From positions 11,414 through 47,967 of the IMG/VR virus record IMGVR_UViG_3300029448_000070: a stretch of 36,554 bases of DNA; one strand, written 5' to 3'. The notes beneath the pieces were generated by a model that made no database searches, was not told the origin of the DNA, and saw nothing but the letters and a program-made list of their open reading frames with translations. Below are positions 1 to 8,464 of this stretch, one piece after another. Source of the stretch: a virus. The position numbers were made by a program, and so were the translations under genes. The stretch's first letter is position 1; every line of letters starts with the position of its first letter.

Positions 1-3000
1 AAAATTATCTATATAATTAACAGGATTTGCAGGAAAACTTTTAAGATCCCTACATAATTCCCAATTTCCCTGATCAAATCCTACTCCATATGGATTATCA
101 CAATCAGTGCCACAGTCTGACATAACTTTCCAAATAGTATTAGGAGGTGTATCTCCCATCCAAGGTAATACAGTATTAAATTTTACATATTGTCCACTAG
201 TAAAATTTCCAGTTCCTTCATATGTTAATTCGTTAGTATATGTCCATACTAAACTTCCTCCATTTTCCCATTTTTGTTCACATGTAGTTTGTACTAATTC
301 AGGTGTTGATATGTCTGAACAATTATATATACAGTCTAATCCAACTCTACCTAATAAATATCGCATTAAAATTGTAGTCCACAATGCAATATCTTCACAT
401 AAATCTTTACCTCCTGTAATATGATTTCTATACCAATTTACAGTACTATTCATTAAACAGTTATCTAAATAATTTAATTTATCCTTTAATCTAGGTGGTA
501 AACACATCTTGCCTCCTTCTCCTTCTAAACACGGTCCATTCCAATTAGCATTTAACCAATTATCCATTATAGCTAGACCAGCTGAACTTGAGCTAAAGTT
601 AATTGGTCCATCACTTCCAACTTGAGTTTGTGCTTGCCATCCTAAGTTAGTAATTGTAGAGTTAGAATTTCCACTTTCAGGAGAAAGATTGTTAATTATA
701 TTTTGTAAAAAATTAATATTTAATCCAACATTTGGAGTATAATTTAATGAAGTATCTGAAACACATCCAAGACCAATACCTGTTTGGTATGAAGGTACAG
801 CTGAATCAGAACTATTACTATTACAAGGACTAGAAAGACTTTGACTAGGTACTAAATCAATTGTTCGATGATAATGATTTAATCCGTTATATACAAGTTT
901 TAATTCAAACATGTATAATCCAAATCCTATTGAACCTTCATCAGGCTCCCATACTGTAGGAGCTAATCCTACGTTACCAAACCCAGTTCCTGCAAACATA
1001 AGATTTCCACCTGTATTTGTAGGAGATGTAGTAAGTGTACCTGTAGTTTGATTATATATAGCAAAAACATTAGGACTAGAAGATGTATTAAATCCTGCCC
1101 ACCAAGGACATCCTTGAGGATTTCCAGAAGAATTATTAGTAAAGTCAGTAAAAATATTTGCATCTGTTCCTGTCATTTTCCATACAGCACTAACTGGTAA
1201 TCCAGAAGTTTCTAAAGGAAAACTAAGGTCATTTAAAGTTAATCCAGCTATAGAATTATTACCTCCAACTGGAAGTTTATAAGCTACTAATTCAGATCCT
1301 AATTCTATTGTTGTAGCTACTGGTATACGAAGAGTTACTGCTCTTAAACCATTTGCTGTTGCGTTTACATCATATGCAGTTCCTTCTACAGGACAAAGTA
1401 AATTTGGCCAGACATTAAAAAACATTGCGTCTTGCTCTTCTGGCATTAGTCCTGATACATTAATATTAGGCCACATACACATAGACATATCATTAATAGT
1501 AGCAAAAGGATTATAATTTATTGCATTAGGTGCTAAGCATCCTACTATGTCATCTATACATGAACCATCATCAATATTTGCTGAAGCATTATAATTATTA
1601 GCTGTTTGATCCATACATCCTGCAATAACTGGAATACATGATCCATCATCCCATATAGCTTCACAATCATAGTTAAATGCTATATCATCTGTGCATCCTC
1701 CTGTATTTACAGCCATTCTACTCATAGCCGATCTAGGAGTAGCTTGTCCTTCACACTCTTCTTTCTTTATATATATTTCTCCACTATCTGTACATTTAGT
1801 TCGAGTATTCTCTACATAAACAGACACATATGCTCCAGATTCAACTAAATGCGGTCCAGCGCCATATTTTTTAGATGATCCTATATTCCATGTAACATTA
1901 TTGTCTTTTTTAGATTTAGGAACATGAACAGTTTTAATACATTTAGATACTGTATCTGTTACAACTATTTTTACATTTTTTTCTTCACAATTATATTCAC
2001 AAGCAGATTGAATTAAATAAGTTGCTTTCTTATCATAATTAGAAGCGTATGTATCAGTACATCCTCCATATCCTACATAAAATCTATAAACACTTACACA
2101 ATCAGCTAAACTAGGAACATTAAGAACTGATGCTGCAACTGCATACCATCCAGTAGCTAAACTGCTCCATTCATGTTCAAGATCCCCATCTTGATTGCTT
2201 GTGCTTAAAGCTAGTACTTGTGCTTTTGTTAAAGAATTTGCATCTTCAGTATTACCTAAATTATATAAAGCTAGTCTATAACTAACATCTGCATCTTGAT
2301 TAATTACAGGTAATGCTGCAGGATGTACAGATCCTCTAAAATAAATTTTACCATTGCCTATTGCTCCATCTGCTGCAGCATCTACAACAGAACTATGTTG
2401 ATTTACAATTAATTCTTCTCCCGTTGCTTTAGCAGTTGCACTTGATATTCCAAATGCTAAACCTCCATATTTTTCACCTCTAGGACCTAAAGATTGACAA
2501 TATAAACATCCTGTATTATAAGTAGCAGAAGAATCATAAAGTAAAGAATTACTATCAGTGCATCCTTGAATTAATGTAGACTCATCTCGTCTAATTCTTC
2601 CTAATTGTATATATGAAGTAGCTTTACAAGAATTTGCATCTGTTACTACTATTTTATAAGGACTTTGATTTGATTCAGCAAATGCTAATGATGTAAATTC
2701 ATGTTCATCTCCTGTTATTGATGTAGTTGTATTTAAACCTGTTGCACTATTAGTAATATTTATAGAAAAGTCACCTTGTCCTCCAGTTATAAATACTTTT
2801 ATTTTTCCAACGTTAAGTCCAAACTTTGCATCTAAATCACTTGTATTCCTAACTTGAATAGAAAAACTATCACATATTGATGAGCAACAATTGCCATCTA
2901 AAAATACTGCAGGCTCTTCTCCTGTTCTATATCTAGTATCGATTGTAGTTCCATCACAATCTTTTCCTGTAGTTATCCAATTTGAAGCATCACCTTCATT

Positions 3001-3882
3001 TTTACAAACATAAAATGTAGGAGCATCATCTGGTATATTAATTAAATTTTTACCGTATATAAATCCATATGTAAAAATTGATGTATTTAATTTACTTAAA
3101 AGATCTTTTCTAGTTTTTAAATTATCTGTTAAAGAAGTTATTACATTTACAAAATGTATTTCTTGTTCTGCTGGAGCAGGATGTAAATGTCCTACACCTC
3201 TTAAAGATTCACCTTCCTCTACAGAAGAAACAGAAGATTTAACTCCATCTTTAATAAATATTTCATTTAAAGAATCAGAGTTTACATAATATACAAATGG
3301 TAATTTATTAACAAAAACTTTATCATAATTAAAAACATTATAAGGATCTTGTTTAGGAATTACACTACTTACTAAAGTATTATCTGATTGTATACCTGTA
3401 CTTAAAGCTAAAAGATTATCATAAGGAGATGAACTCATTATAGATGATATATCTTGTATAGAAGATTCTAATTTTGAATTTTTACCAGGTACTGTGAGTT
3501 CTATTCTTTTAGAATCTCCAGAGGCAAATATTAATGTTAAACTTTTTTTATAAGTTTTACGCTTTGTCCATTTTTTATAAAGTAATGAAACTTCTCCATT
3601 ATTAGAATAATCAGCAGTAAAATTTTTAGATCCATCTGCATCTAGAATATTAACTATTCTATCATATTCAGTATCATACTTATATCTTATTTCTATTTTT
3701 AATCTATTACTATTTTCAAGAAAAGCTACACCCTGAACTAATTTAGGCATATTTGATGAAAAAGTATCAGCAGTTATAAATGTTGATGAAGTTGAAGATA
3801 ATGTTGGATACGACTTAGATTCTGAAGCAGAAAATCTGTTCATATTAGATGATGTATCGTTTTTGTTAAAGTTTTTTGACAT
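1..3882 (-). CDS. Large tail/adhesin-like protein with Bacteroidota surface repeats (C-terminus outside window)
   Basis: An uninterrupted frame of 1294 codons starts at an ATG at 3882, two bases after the upstream gene's stop, and runs off the left edge, so the protein is longer. Residues about 355-425 resemble one SprB repeat (GGQGDFSI, then VTDANSCKAT). At least six degenerate Cys repeats of the type GCxDxxAxNYxxxAxxDDGSC occur near residues 439, 605, 729, 755, 780 and 1038; the middle three are tandem and the best preserved. Residues 1-300 lack Cys-rich repeats and probably form the virion-attachment part. The last 200 residues are rich in Cys, Trp and Asn. Both repeat types are known from gliding adhesins and secreted proteins of Bacteroidota. 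As the last gene of the virion operon it is probably a receptor-binding or tail spike/muzzle protein that reaches the host surface. That function is inferred from position, size and repeats. Confidence 0.75.
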   Translation of the reverse strand, partial: MSKNFNKNDTSSNMNRFSASESKSYPTLSSTSSTFITADTFSSNMPKLVQGVAFLENSNRLKIEIRYKYDTEYDRIVNILDADGSKNFTADYSNNGEVSLLYKKWTKRKTYKKSLTLIFASGDSKRIELTVPGKNSKLESSIQDISSIMSSSPYDNLLALSTGIQSDNTLVSSVIPKQDPYNVFNYDKVFVNKLPFVYYVNSDSLNEIFIKDGVKSSVSSVEEGESLRGVGHLHPAPAEQEIHFVNVITSLTDNLKTRKDLLSKLNTSIFTYGFIYGKNLINIPDDAPTFYVCKNEGDASNWITTGKDCDGTTIDTRYRTGEEPAVFLDGNCCSSICDSFSIQVRNTSDLDAKFGLNVGKIKVFITGGQGDFSINITNSATGLNTTTSITGDEHEFTSLAFAESNQSPYKIVVTDANSCKATSYIQLGRIRRDESTLIQGCTDSNSLLYDSSATYNTGCLYCQSLGPRGEKYGGLAFGISSATAKATGEELIVNQHSSVVDAAADGAIGNGKIYFRGSVHPAALPVINQDADVSYRLALYNLGNTEDANSLTKAQVLALSTSNQDGDLEHEWSSLATGWYAVAASVLNVPSLADCVSVYRFYVGYGGCTDTYASNYDKKATYLIQSACEYNCEEKNVKIVVTDTVSKCIKTVHVPKSKKDNNVTWNIGSSKKYGAGPHLVESGAYVSVYVENTRTKCTDSGEIYIKKEECEGQATPRSAMSRMAVNTGGCTDDIAFNYDCEAIWDDGSCIPVIAGCMDQTANNYNASANIDDGSCIDDIVGCLAPNAINYNPFATINDMSMCMWPNINVSGLMPEEQDAMFFNVWPNLLCPVEGTAYDVNATANGLRAVTLRIPVATTIELGSELVAYKLPVGGNNSIAGLTLNDLSFPLETSGLPVSAVWKMTGTDANIFTDFTNNSSGNPQGCPWWAGFNTSSSPNVFAIYNQTTGTLTTSPTNTGGNLMFAGTGFGNVGLAPTVWEPDEGSIGFGLYMFELKLVYNGLNHYHRTIDLVPSQSLSSPCNSNSSDSAVPSYQTGIGLGCVSDTSLNYTPNVGLNINFLQNIINNLSPESGNSNSTITNLGWQAQTQVGSDGPINFSSSSAGLAIMDNWLNANWNGPCLEGEGGKMCLPPRLKDKLNYLDNCLMNSTVNWYRNHITGGKDLCEDIALWTTILMRYLLGRVGLDCIYNCSDISTPELVQTTCEQKWENGGSLVWTYTNELTYEGTGNFTSGQYVKFNTVLPWMGDTPPNTIWKVMSDCGTDCDNPYGVGFDQGNWELCRDLKSFPANPVNYIDNF

Positions 3883-3884
3883 AG

Positions 3885-4454
3885 TTAACAATTGCATCCG
3901 CAACTGTCAGAACATAAGTCTTTAGCTGCATTATAAGTATCTAGTGCTTGAGATATAATTCCTTCATTTATTCCTACATCTGTTCCTAATTGAGATAACA
4001 TAGTTTTAATAGATGTTAAATAAAGAAAGATTTTTTGTGACATAGCTAATTTGTCACTACATTTTGAATTGCAATCTGTACATTTAGTTAAATCTAAAAC
4101 TTTTTCTGCTAAACAACAATCTAATTCACAACTAGATAAAATTGCTGCGCTAGCTCTATTACCCATAGAATCTTGTAAAACTATAGTAATAATACCAGGA
4201 TTAACCCACTCATCATCATTACCAATATTTATAGTAAATTGATTTGCAGATACTTCTATTCCAGGAACTGTATTATCAGCTTCTACATTAGAAAGTAAAA
4301 CATCTCCAGATCGTACTAAAGTTCCGTTATTGTAAAATTCAATATTAGCTAATTCTGATTGAGCTTGAGGTGAAGTACCTTCAAATGTACTTCCTGTTAA
4401 ATGATAGGTTAATAACCTACAATCTGGTGTAAGCGATAGTTTTACACTTGCCAT
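3885..4454 (-). CDS. Cys-rich virion/tail-associated protein
   Basis: This is a 189-aa protein. Residues 1-100 look like a beta-sandwich (KLSLTPDCRLLTYHLTGS). They are followed by a Cys-rich helical segment containing CELDCC, CTDCNSKC and, at the extreme C-terminus, CSDSCGCNC. The arrangement (CC followed by AEKVLDL, a CxxC pair, then QKIFLYLTSIKTM) resembles a recurrent small structural protein that I recall from Bacteroidota phages, but I cannot name a family. The gene sits between the two Ala-rich virion proteins and the giant adhesin, with only 2 nt before the adhesin start, so a tail adaptor role or help in adhesin assembly is plausible. The paired cysteines could bind a metal or form disulfides. 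Confidence 0.6.
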   Translation of the reverse strand: MASVKLSLTPDCRLLTYHLTGSTFEGTSPQAQSELANIEFYNNGTLVRSGDVLLSNVEADNTVPGIEVSANQFTINIGNDDEWVNPGIITIVLQDSMGNRASAAILSSCELDCCLAEKVLDLTKCTDCNSKCSDKLAMSQKIFLYLTSIKTMLSQLGTDVGINEGIISQALDTYNAAKDLCSDSCGCNC

Positions 4455-4470
4455 AAATGATAAAGATTAA

Positions 4471-4506
4471 ATAGATATAGGGGATCCTAAGACCCCCTTA
4501 ATCTAT
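4471..4506 (-). terminator. Strong intergenic hairpin between two virion genes
   Basis: On the transcript the sequence folds as a 7-bp stem GGGGGUC/GAUCCCC (one G-U pair) closed by a UUAG tetraloop. An AUAGAU/AUCUAU outer stem flanks it. The 3' flank has only a weak U tract, so it could be a partial terminator, a processing site or a stabiliser that sets different mRNA levels for the genes on either side. Confidence 0.55.
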
Positions 4507-4522
4507 ATTATTGTTAAATTAA

Positions 4523-5125
4523 TTACGATACTGTAAACGTACCCGTAGCTCCAGTTCCTTCTTTGACATTAAACACTTTCACTAACCACTCATTTTCTTG
4601 TACTGCAAAGAAGTGTATAAGACTTCCTACGCCTAAAAAATTTGTGTCAGCTGCTGCTGCTGTATATATCATATTAACTGAAGTTGGTGCCGCTGCAGTT
4701 CCTGCAGTAATAACTGCTTGAGCTGATGCATAACCGTTTTCAGGTTGAATTACTTGAAAAGCGAATTCTCCTGCTGCTCCAGATGTAGCATTAGTTGCTG
4801 CAATTGTAAGAGCTCCAGTTTGATCTATATCTCCTGTAATATGTAATACCGTATGTGTTCCTTTTGTACACACAGGTAATATATTTAAGCTAGCTGCAGA
4901 TCCATCGGATGCACACGTATTAATTGCGTCTGCATTCATTGTTGCTGCTAGTACTTCAGCAGCATCACTAGATCCTACTGCAGTATTACCTTCACTCTGA
5001 GTAATTGCGACTGGTGTTCCTGTTAAATTTGAACAATTACCAGCTACAAAGTCTAAATATTTACTCATGTAACTAGCACTCATTTGTGATTTTTTACCAT
5101 CACTTCGTCTTGCTGTATTTGCCAT
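4523..5125 (-). CDS. Ala/Thr-rich abundant virion protein (decoration or tail, unassigned)
   Basis: This 200-aa protein is strongly enriched in Ala, Thr, Gly and Ser. A basic, Ser-rich N-terminus (ANTARRSDGKKSQ) is followed by predicted beta-strand material to the end. It has no recognisable enzyme motif. Codon use looks more host-like and GC-richer than in the flanking genes, as in the capsid gene, which suggests high expression. It lies between the 340-aa virion protein, which has similar composition, and the Cys-rich 189-aa protein, and is followed by the strong hairpin at 4471-4506. A capsid decoration, head-fibre or tail-shaft subunit are all possible. Only the structural class is inferred. 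Confidence 0.6.
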   Translation of the reverse strand: MANTARRSDGKKSQMSASYMSKYLDFVAGNCSNLTGTPVAITQSEGNTAVGSSDAAEVLAATMNADAINTCASDGSAASLNILPVCTKGTHTVLHITGDIDQTGALTIAATNATSGAAGEFAFQVIQPENGYASAQAVITAGTAAAPTSVNMIYTAAAADTNFLGVGSLIHFFAVQENEWLVKVFNVKEGTGATGTFTVS

Positions 5126-5155
5126 TTTTTTCTATTTTAAAAATTAATATCCTAG

Positions 5156-6178
5156 TTAAACTGTTATACCTGTTAATGGTAATAAAGTATTCAACTTTTC
5201 TACAAATGAAGTTAAATCATCTGCAGTATAAATAGTTGAAACACCAGCTTTACCTGCAATGAATATTTCATCTAAGTTATCTACTCCGTGAATTTGTCCG
5301 CTAGCTGAACTACCATCTTTAGTAGCTACTAAAGTAATCATATCATAAGTACTTCCAACTACAGCTCCGTTATCTGGAGTATTAGGTAGATTACGTCTGT
5401 TATAATAACCGTACATAATTCCTTTCATTTTATCTTCAAACTTTTTTACACTGTAATAAGTACCTACACCATTTTCACCTCTTGTTGATTCAGAAGCTGT
5501 AAAAGTAGCTGTACCTATGTCATTTTGACTAACTACAATTACTGATATTCTTGCAGCATCTCCTTCCCAAGCATCTCCCGAAGAAGTTGTTGTTCCTCCA
5601 GGAACTTGTCCTAAGAATTGAACATGAGTAGAAGTACAAGCAGCAGCACTTGCTGCACCTGTAGCTGTAGTAGCTAACGTACCATTTACACTACAAGTTG
5701 CATTTAACCAATCTGGTTTTGTAGCAGCATCATAGTCTGTTTTTATAAAATCATCTGCAGCACTATCTGCTGTAGTAGCTCCTGCTGGAATACTTGTCAC
5801 GTTTAAGTGCCAAAATTCTTCAGTCACACCATTATGTAGAACAAACTTAAGTTCTAAATCATTATTTGCTCCTGCAGCAACAACTGAGTTACCAGCTACC
5901 ACTAATCTTGCTTCATGATGAGTAGAAGTTTCAGCTGAACTACCGTCAAACGCAATTACGTTTTTTGGATTCATCCAATTTGAATAAACATTTGGTCCTG
6001 AAGTAGTACCTTGAACGATTCTAAACATATCCGGATTTGCCATTGTAGAGGCATTATACGAGATAGGCCCTTCATCATTACTAACATCAAGAACTTCAAT
6101 ATTTAGTCCTGTATCAGCTAGTTTTCCAGAAGAGTAAGTTGTTGAACCTAGTTCTCCTATTAAAAATTGTCTTGCCAT
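5156..6178 (-). CDS. Ala/Gly/Thr-rich virion structural protein
   Basis: The 340-aa product begins MARQFLIGELGSTTYSSGKL and ends in a short amphipathic helix (SFVEKLNTLLP). It is rich in small residues and looks mostly beta-structured with several loops (ATTATGAASAAACTS). No catalytic motif is evident. It resembles the downstream 200-aa protein in composition, so the pair may be partners in one virion sub-assembly, such as decoration proteins, head fibres or tail-shaft subunits. It starts 33 bp after the neck-protein gene with an A/T-rich leader and no Shine-Dalgarno motif. Comparatively GC-rich codon choice suggests high expression. A tail tube role cannot be excluded, but short-tailed architecture makes it less likely. 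Confidence 0.6.
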   Translation of the reverse strand: MARQFLIGELGSTTYSSGKLADTGLNIEVLDVSNDEGPISYNASTMANPDMFRIVQGTTSGPNVYSNWMNPKNVIAFDGSSAETSTHHEARLVVAGNSVVAAGANNDLELKFVLHNGVTEEFWHLNVTSIPAGATTADSAADDFIKTDYDAATKPDWLNATCSVNGTLATTATGAASAAACTSTHVQFLGQVPGGTTTSSGDAWEGDAARISVIVVSQNDIGTATFTASESTRGENGVGTYYSVKKFEDKMKGIMYGYYNRRNLPNTPDNGAVVGSTYDMITLVATKDGSSASGQIHGVDNLDEIFIAGKAGVSTIYTADDLTSFVEKLNTLLPLTGITV

Positions 6179-6211
6179 TTTAAATTATTTTAAAAATTAT
6201 TATTTAATTTA

Positions 6212-7489
6212 TTATTCCATTTTGTCCACTTGTGTTAAGTGGCCTTGATATCTTGGGTCGGAAATTTCTTCCAAGATACTTGATACAGCCAGTTTACAAA
6301 CTTCTTCGTGTGTATGTACAGGTAAATCACAATCAGTATTTGTTGATAGTGATACTAGCACAGGCTGTCTTAAATAAGTTAATCTTATTCGATCTATTAC
6401 AAATGTATCATCTGTATATATGTCTACACTGGTTCCTCGCATTACAGTGAGAGGGCTAGTGTATTTTGTTTTATTAAAAGGATCGTCAAGTAGTTTAAAT
6501 ATATCATCATGTTGTATTAATCTACAAGGATGTGTTTCTCTTATAAAATCTGTTGTTGAAGGAATCCTTCTTTGCACTGTTAAATCAGCCGCATACCTAA
6601 CAGGTTCATACACTACTCTATCATTATTACTATCATACCCAACCATATTAGTTAAAGGTAGTCCTCCATTAGCATCAAAATTTGAATAGTCAGGAAAACC
6701 CGTTTCATTCACAAGAATTACAAAAGATCCTGGAAAACTAAATGATTCTGCATTTTGAAATCCTTCAAATTCTGCATTTTCAGGTCCTCCTGATGGCCAC
6801 CATGATTCCCAAAAAGCTACCATAGCTCCTTCAAATTCAGAATTAATCCACTCAATAAAAGTGTCTATAAATAACTGTTTATCTTGAGGATAACTTAATC
6901 CATTAAAATAATCAGTACCTTCAAGATCTCCTGGCAATACATCATTAAATCCTAGTCCAGCAACATCATATATACTTTGTTGCGTACCTGAACCATCATC
7001 CTCTTCAATTGTATCAACTAATTGTATGCCTCTAAGATAATTACCTCCTCCATTTGTAATAAAATTTTTATAATTTAAAACAAAATAAAATAGTTTATCT
7101 TGATCTCTTAATATATATGAGAATGGAGAACAATCTTTTGATCTCATTACTACAGAAGATATATTTATAAGGTGCCTATAATTATAAGGTAATGTAATTG
7201 TGTCTACAATTAAAGCTCCTCCATCTTGTGTTTCATTTCTTACAATCTCTTTAAATACAGCAGGCTTGCTATCTTCTACTACTAAAGTTCGTAAATCATC
7301 TCTTCTTTTTTGAGACTCCTCAAACCCTAAACCATATTTATTATTTTTTTGAAATCTGGTATTTACAAATTGTTCGATAGCTTTATTTAACTCTCTATCT
7401 ATTTCAGTAGCTAGTAAAGTGTCAGCGATTTGGGCATGGATTTTGTCCACGCCCTGTATCACTGATAAATGCATATCATTTATTGTCAT
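6212..7489 (-). CDS. Neck/ring-type head-to-tail connector protein
   Basis: This 425-aa protein has an N-terminal helical region (ADTLLATEIDRELNKAIEQF, then YGLGFEESQKRRDDLRTLV). A beta-rich body follows, and then a C-terminal helix (EEVCKLAVSSILEEISDPRY). Helix ends of this type, with an E-x2-x-LAV motif, occur in collar or adaptor proteins of short-tailed phages. From memory the QKRxDDLRTL segment resembles ring/neck proteins of crAss-like phages. It is the second gene after the capsid gene, separated from the 270-aa gene by only 4 bp, which is the expected place for a connector. I am fairly sure it is structural and less sure of the exact ring it forms. Confidence 0.6.
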   Translation of the reverse strand: MTINDMHLSVIQGVDKIHAQIADTLLATEIDRELNKAIEQFVNTRFQKNNKYGLGFEESQKRRDDLRTLVVEDSKPAVFKEIVRNETQDGGALIVDTITLPYNYRHLINISSVVMRSKDCSPFSYILRDQDKLFYFVLNYKNFITNGGGNYLRGIQLVDTIEEDDGSGTQQSIYDVAGLGFNDVLPGDLEGTDYFNGLSYPQDKQLFIDTFIEWINSEFEGAMVAFWESWWPSGGPENAEFEGFQNAESFSFPGSFVILVNETGFPDYSNFDANGGLPLTNMVGYDSNNDRVVYEPVRYAADLTVQRRIPSTTDFIRETHPCRLIQHDDIFKLLDDPFNKTKYTSPLTVMRGTSVDIYTDDTFVIDRIRLTYLRQPVLVSLSTNTDCDLPVHTHEEVCKLAVSSILEEISDPRYQGHLTQVDKME

Positions 7490-7493
7490 TATA

Positions 7494-8306
7494 TTATACT
7501 GTTAACTCTTTAAGCTTTGCTCTTAATATTGTTAATTTACCAGAATTCTTTTTATCTTTTAAATGAATTATAGTGTCATCTAATGTTTCTCCTAATATTT
7601 CATCTATAAAAATAACTTGATTTCCAATCTTTCTTAAAACTCCAGCACTAACCATTTCTTCTAGTTCTGCTTTCATACTAAGATTTTTATCAGTTACAAT
7701 CTTATAAAATTTCTTATGATCCTTTTCTTTTAAATCATATAAAGAATTTTCTATCTGCTCTCTGCTCATAATATCAGGATTAGTATCAGACATAAGTCTT
7801 AATACCCAAGCCATTCTTTTTTTATCAGAAGAGATCTTAATAAATTCTTTATCTGCATCTTTTTTAGATTGAATTTTAAGATTCTTTTTCATTTCATCTT
7901 TTGAAAGATCTTGGACATAAAATCGTTTAGTGTAGCTAGCATTCATTTCTTCTTCAGTTAAAGCAACATGTGGATGCCTTAGTGCAAAATTATATTGAAT
8001 CCAATCCATTATTTGTATAGGATCTCCGCTATCAGTTTTACCAATTTCAAGTTCAACACCTTCAAATCCAACTTTTATAGTCAGTTCTGCCCAAAATTGT
8101 TTTGCATATTTTGGCCATTCATGATTAGATGGATCAACATCTAAAATTCCATTTAGATATTTTTTTTCGTCTTCATAATCAAATCCTTTTAAAGGTTGTC
8201 TGTTTACAAAAACACTGCTGAGTTTCATAGTAGCCTCAGCACGTACTACTTCAGGAAGAAAATTATCAATTGTTTTTCTTCTTAAAAATACTTTTTTACT
8301 TGCCAT
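7494..8306 (-). CDS. Conserved-looking structural protein downstream of the capsid gene
   Basis: The 270-aa product has three visible parts. A beta-like N-terminus (KKVFLRRKTIDNFLP) is followed by an aromatic-rich middle (YAKQFWAELTIKVGFEGVEL, then WIQYNFALRHPHV) and a highly charged helical C-terminal half with many Lys and Glu. There are no catalytic or membrane motifs. It is the first gene after the capsid gene's structured 3' region and is closely linked to the connector gene, so a head-completion or neck-ring role fits. I do not recognise a named family. Confidence 0.5.
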   Translation of the reverse strand: MASKKVFLRRKTIDNFLPEVVRAEATMKLSSVFVNRQPLKGFDYEDEKKYLNGILDVDPSNHEWPKYAKQFWAELTIKVGFEGVELEIGKTDSGDPIQIMDWIQYNFALRHPHVALTEEEMNASYTKRFYVQDLSKDEMKKNLKIQSKKDADKEFIKISSDKKRMAWVLRLMSDTNPDIMSREQIENSLYDLKEKDHKKFYKIVTDKNLSMKAELEEMVSAGVLRKIGNQVIFIDEILGETLDDTIIHLKDKKNSGKLTILRAKLKELTV

Positions 8307-8357
8307 TTTCAGTTCTTTTAAATTATTAATAATAGGTTGGAAAGAATAACTCTCCTA

Positions 8358-8459
8358 TTAGGTTTTAGCGGAAGGGGGAATTGCTTCCCCACAACCTAAC
8401 TAAAAACCAATTTATATAGACTCACGATGCAACGTGAATATAACATAAGTATCCTTATG
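8358..8459 (-). terminator. Three consecutive hairpins in the capsid gene 3' untranslated region
   Basis: Reading with the transcript, hairpin 1 (8459-8444) is CATAAG-gata-CTTATG. Hairpin 2 (8437-8422) is TCACG-ttgcat-CGTGA. Hairpin 3 (8399-8358) has an outer stem TTAGGTT/AACCTAA and an inner GGGGAA-GCAA-TTCCCC stem with a GNRA-type loop. An overlapping alternative outer pairing, GGTTTTTAG with CTAAAACC, is also available. There is no long U tract, so mRNA stabilisation, processing or partial termination after the capsid gene is as likely as full termination. Confidence 0.55.
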
Positions 8460-8464
8460 CTACC

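Noticed and set aside
107-424. Rightward open frame of about 105 codons.
   Set aside because: It lies antisense within the clear 1294-codon leftward adhesin frame and has no protein-like features.
6232-6689. Two rightward open frames within the neck-protein gene.
   Set aside because: Both are antisense to a well-supported 425-aa frame and lack leaders typical of this genome.
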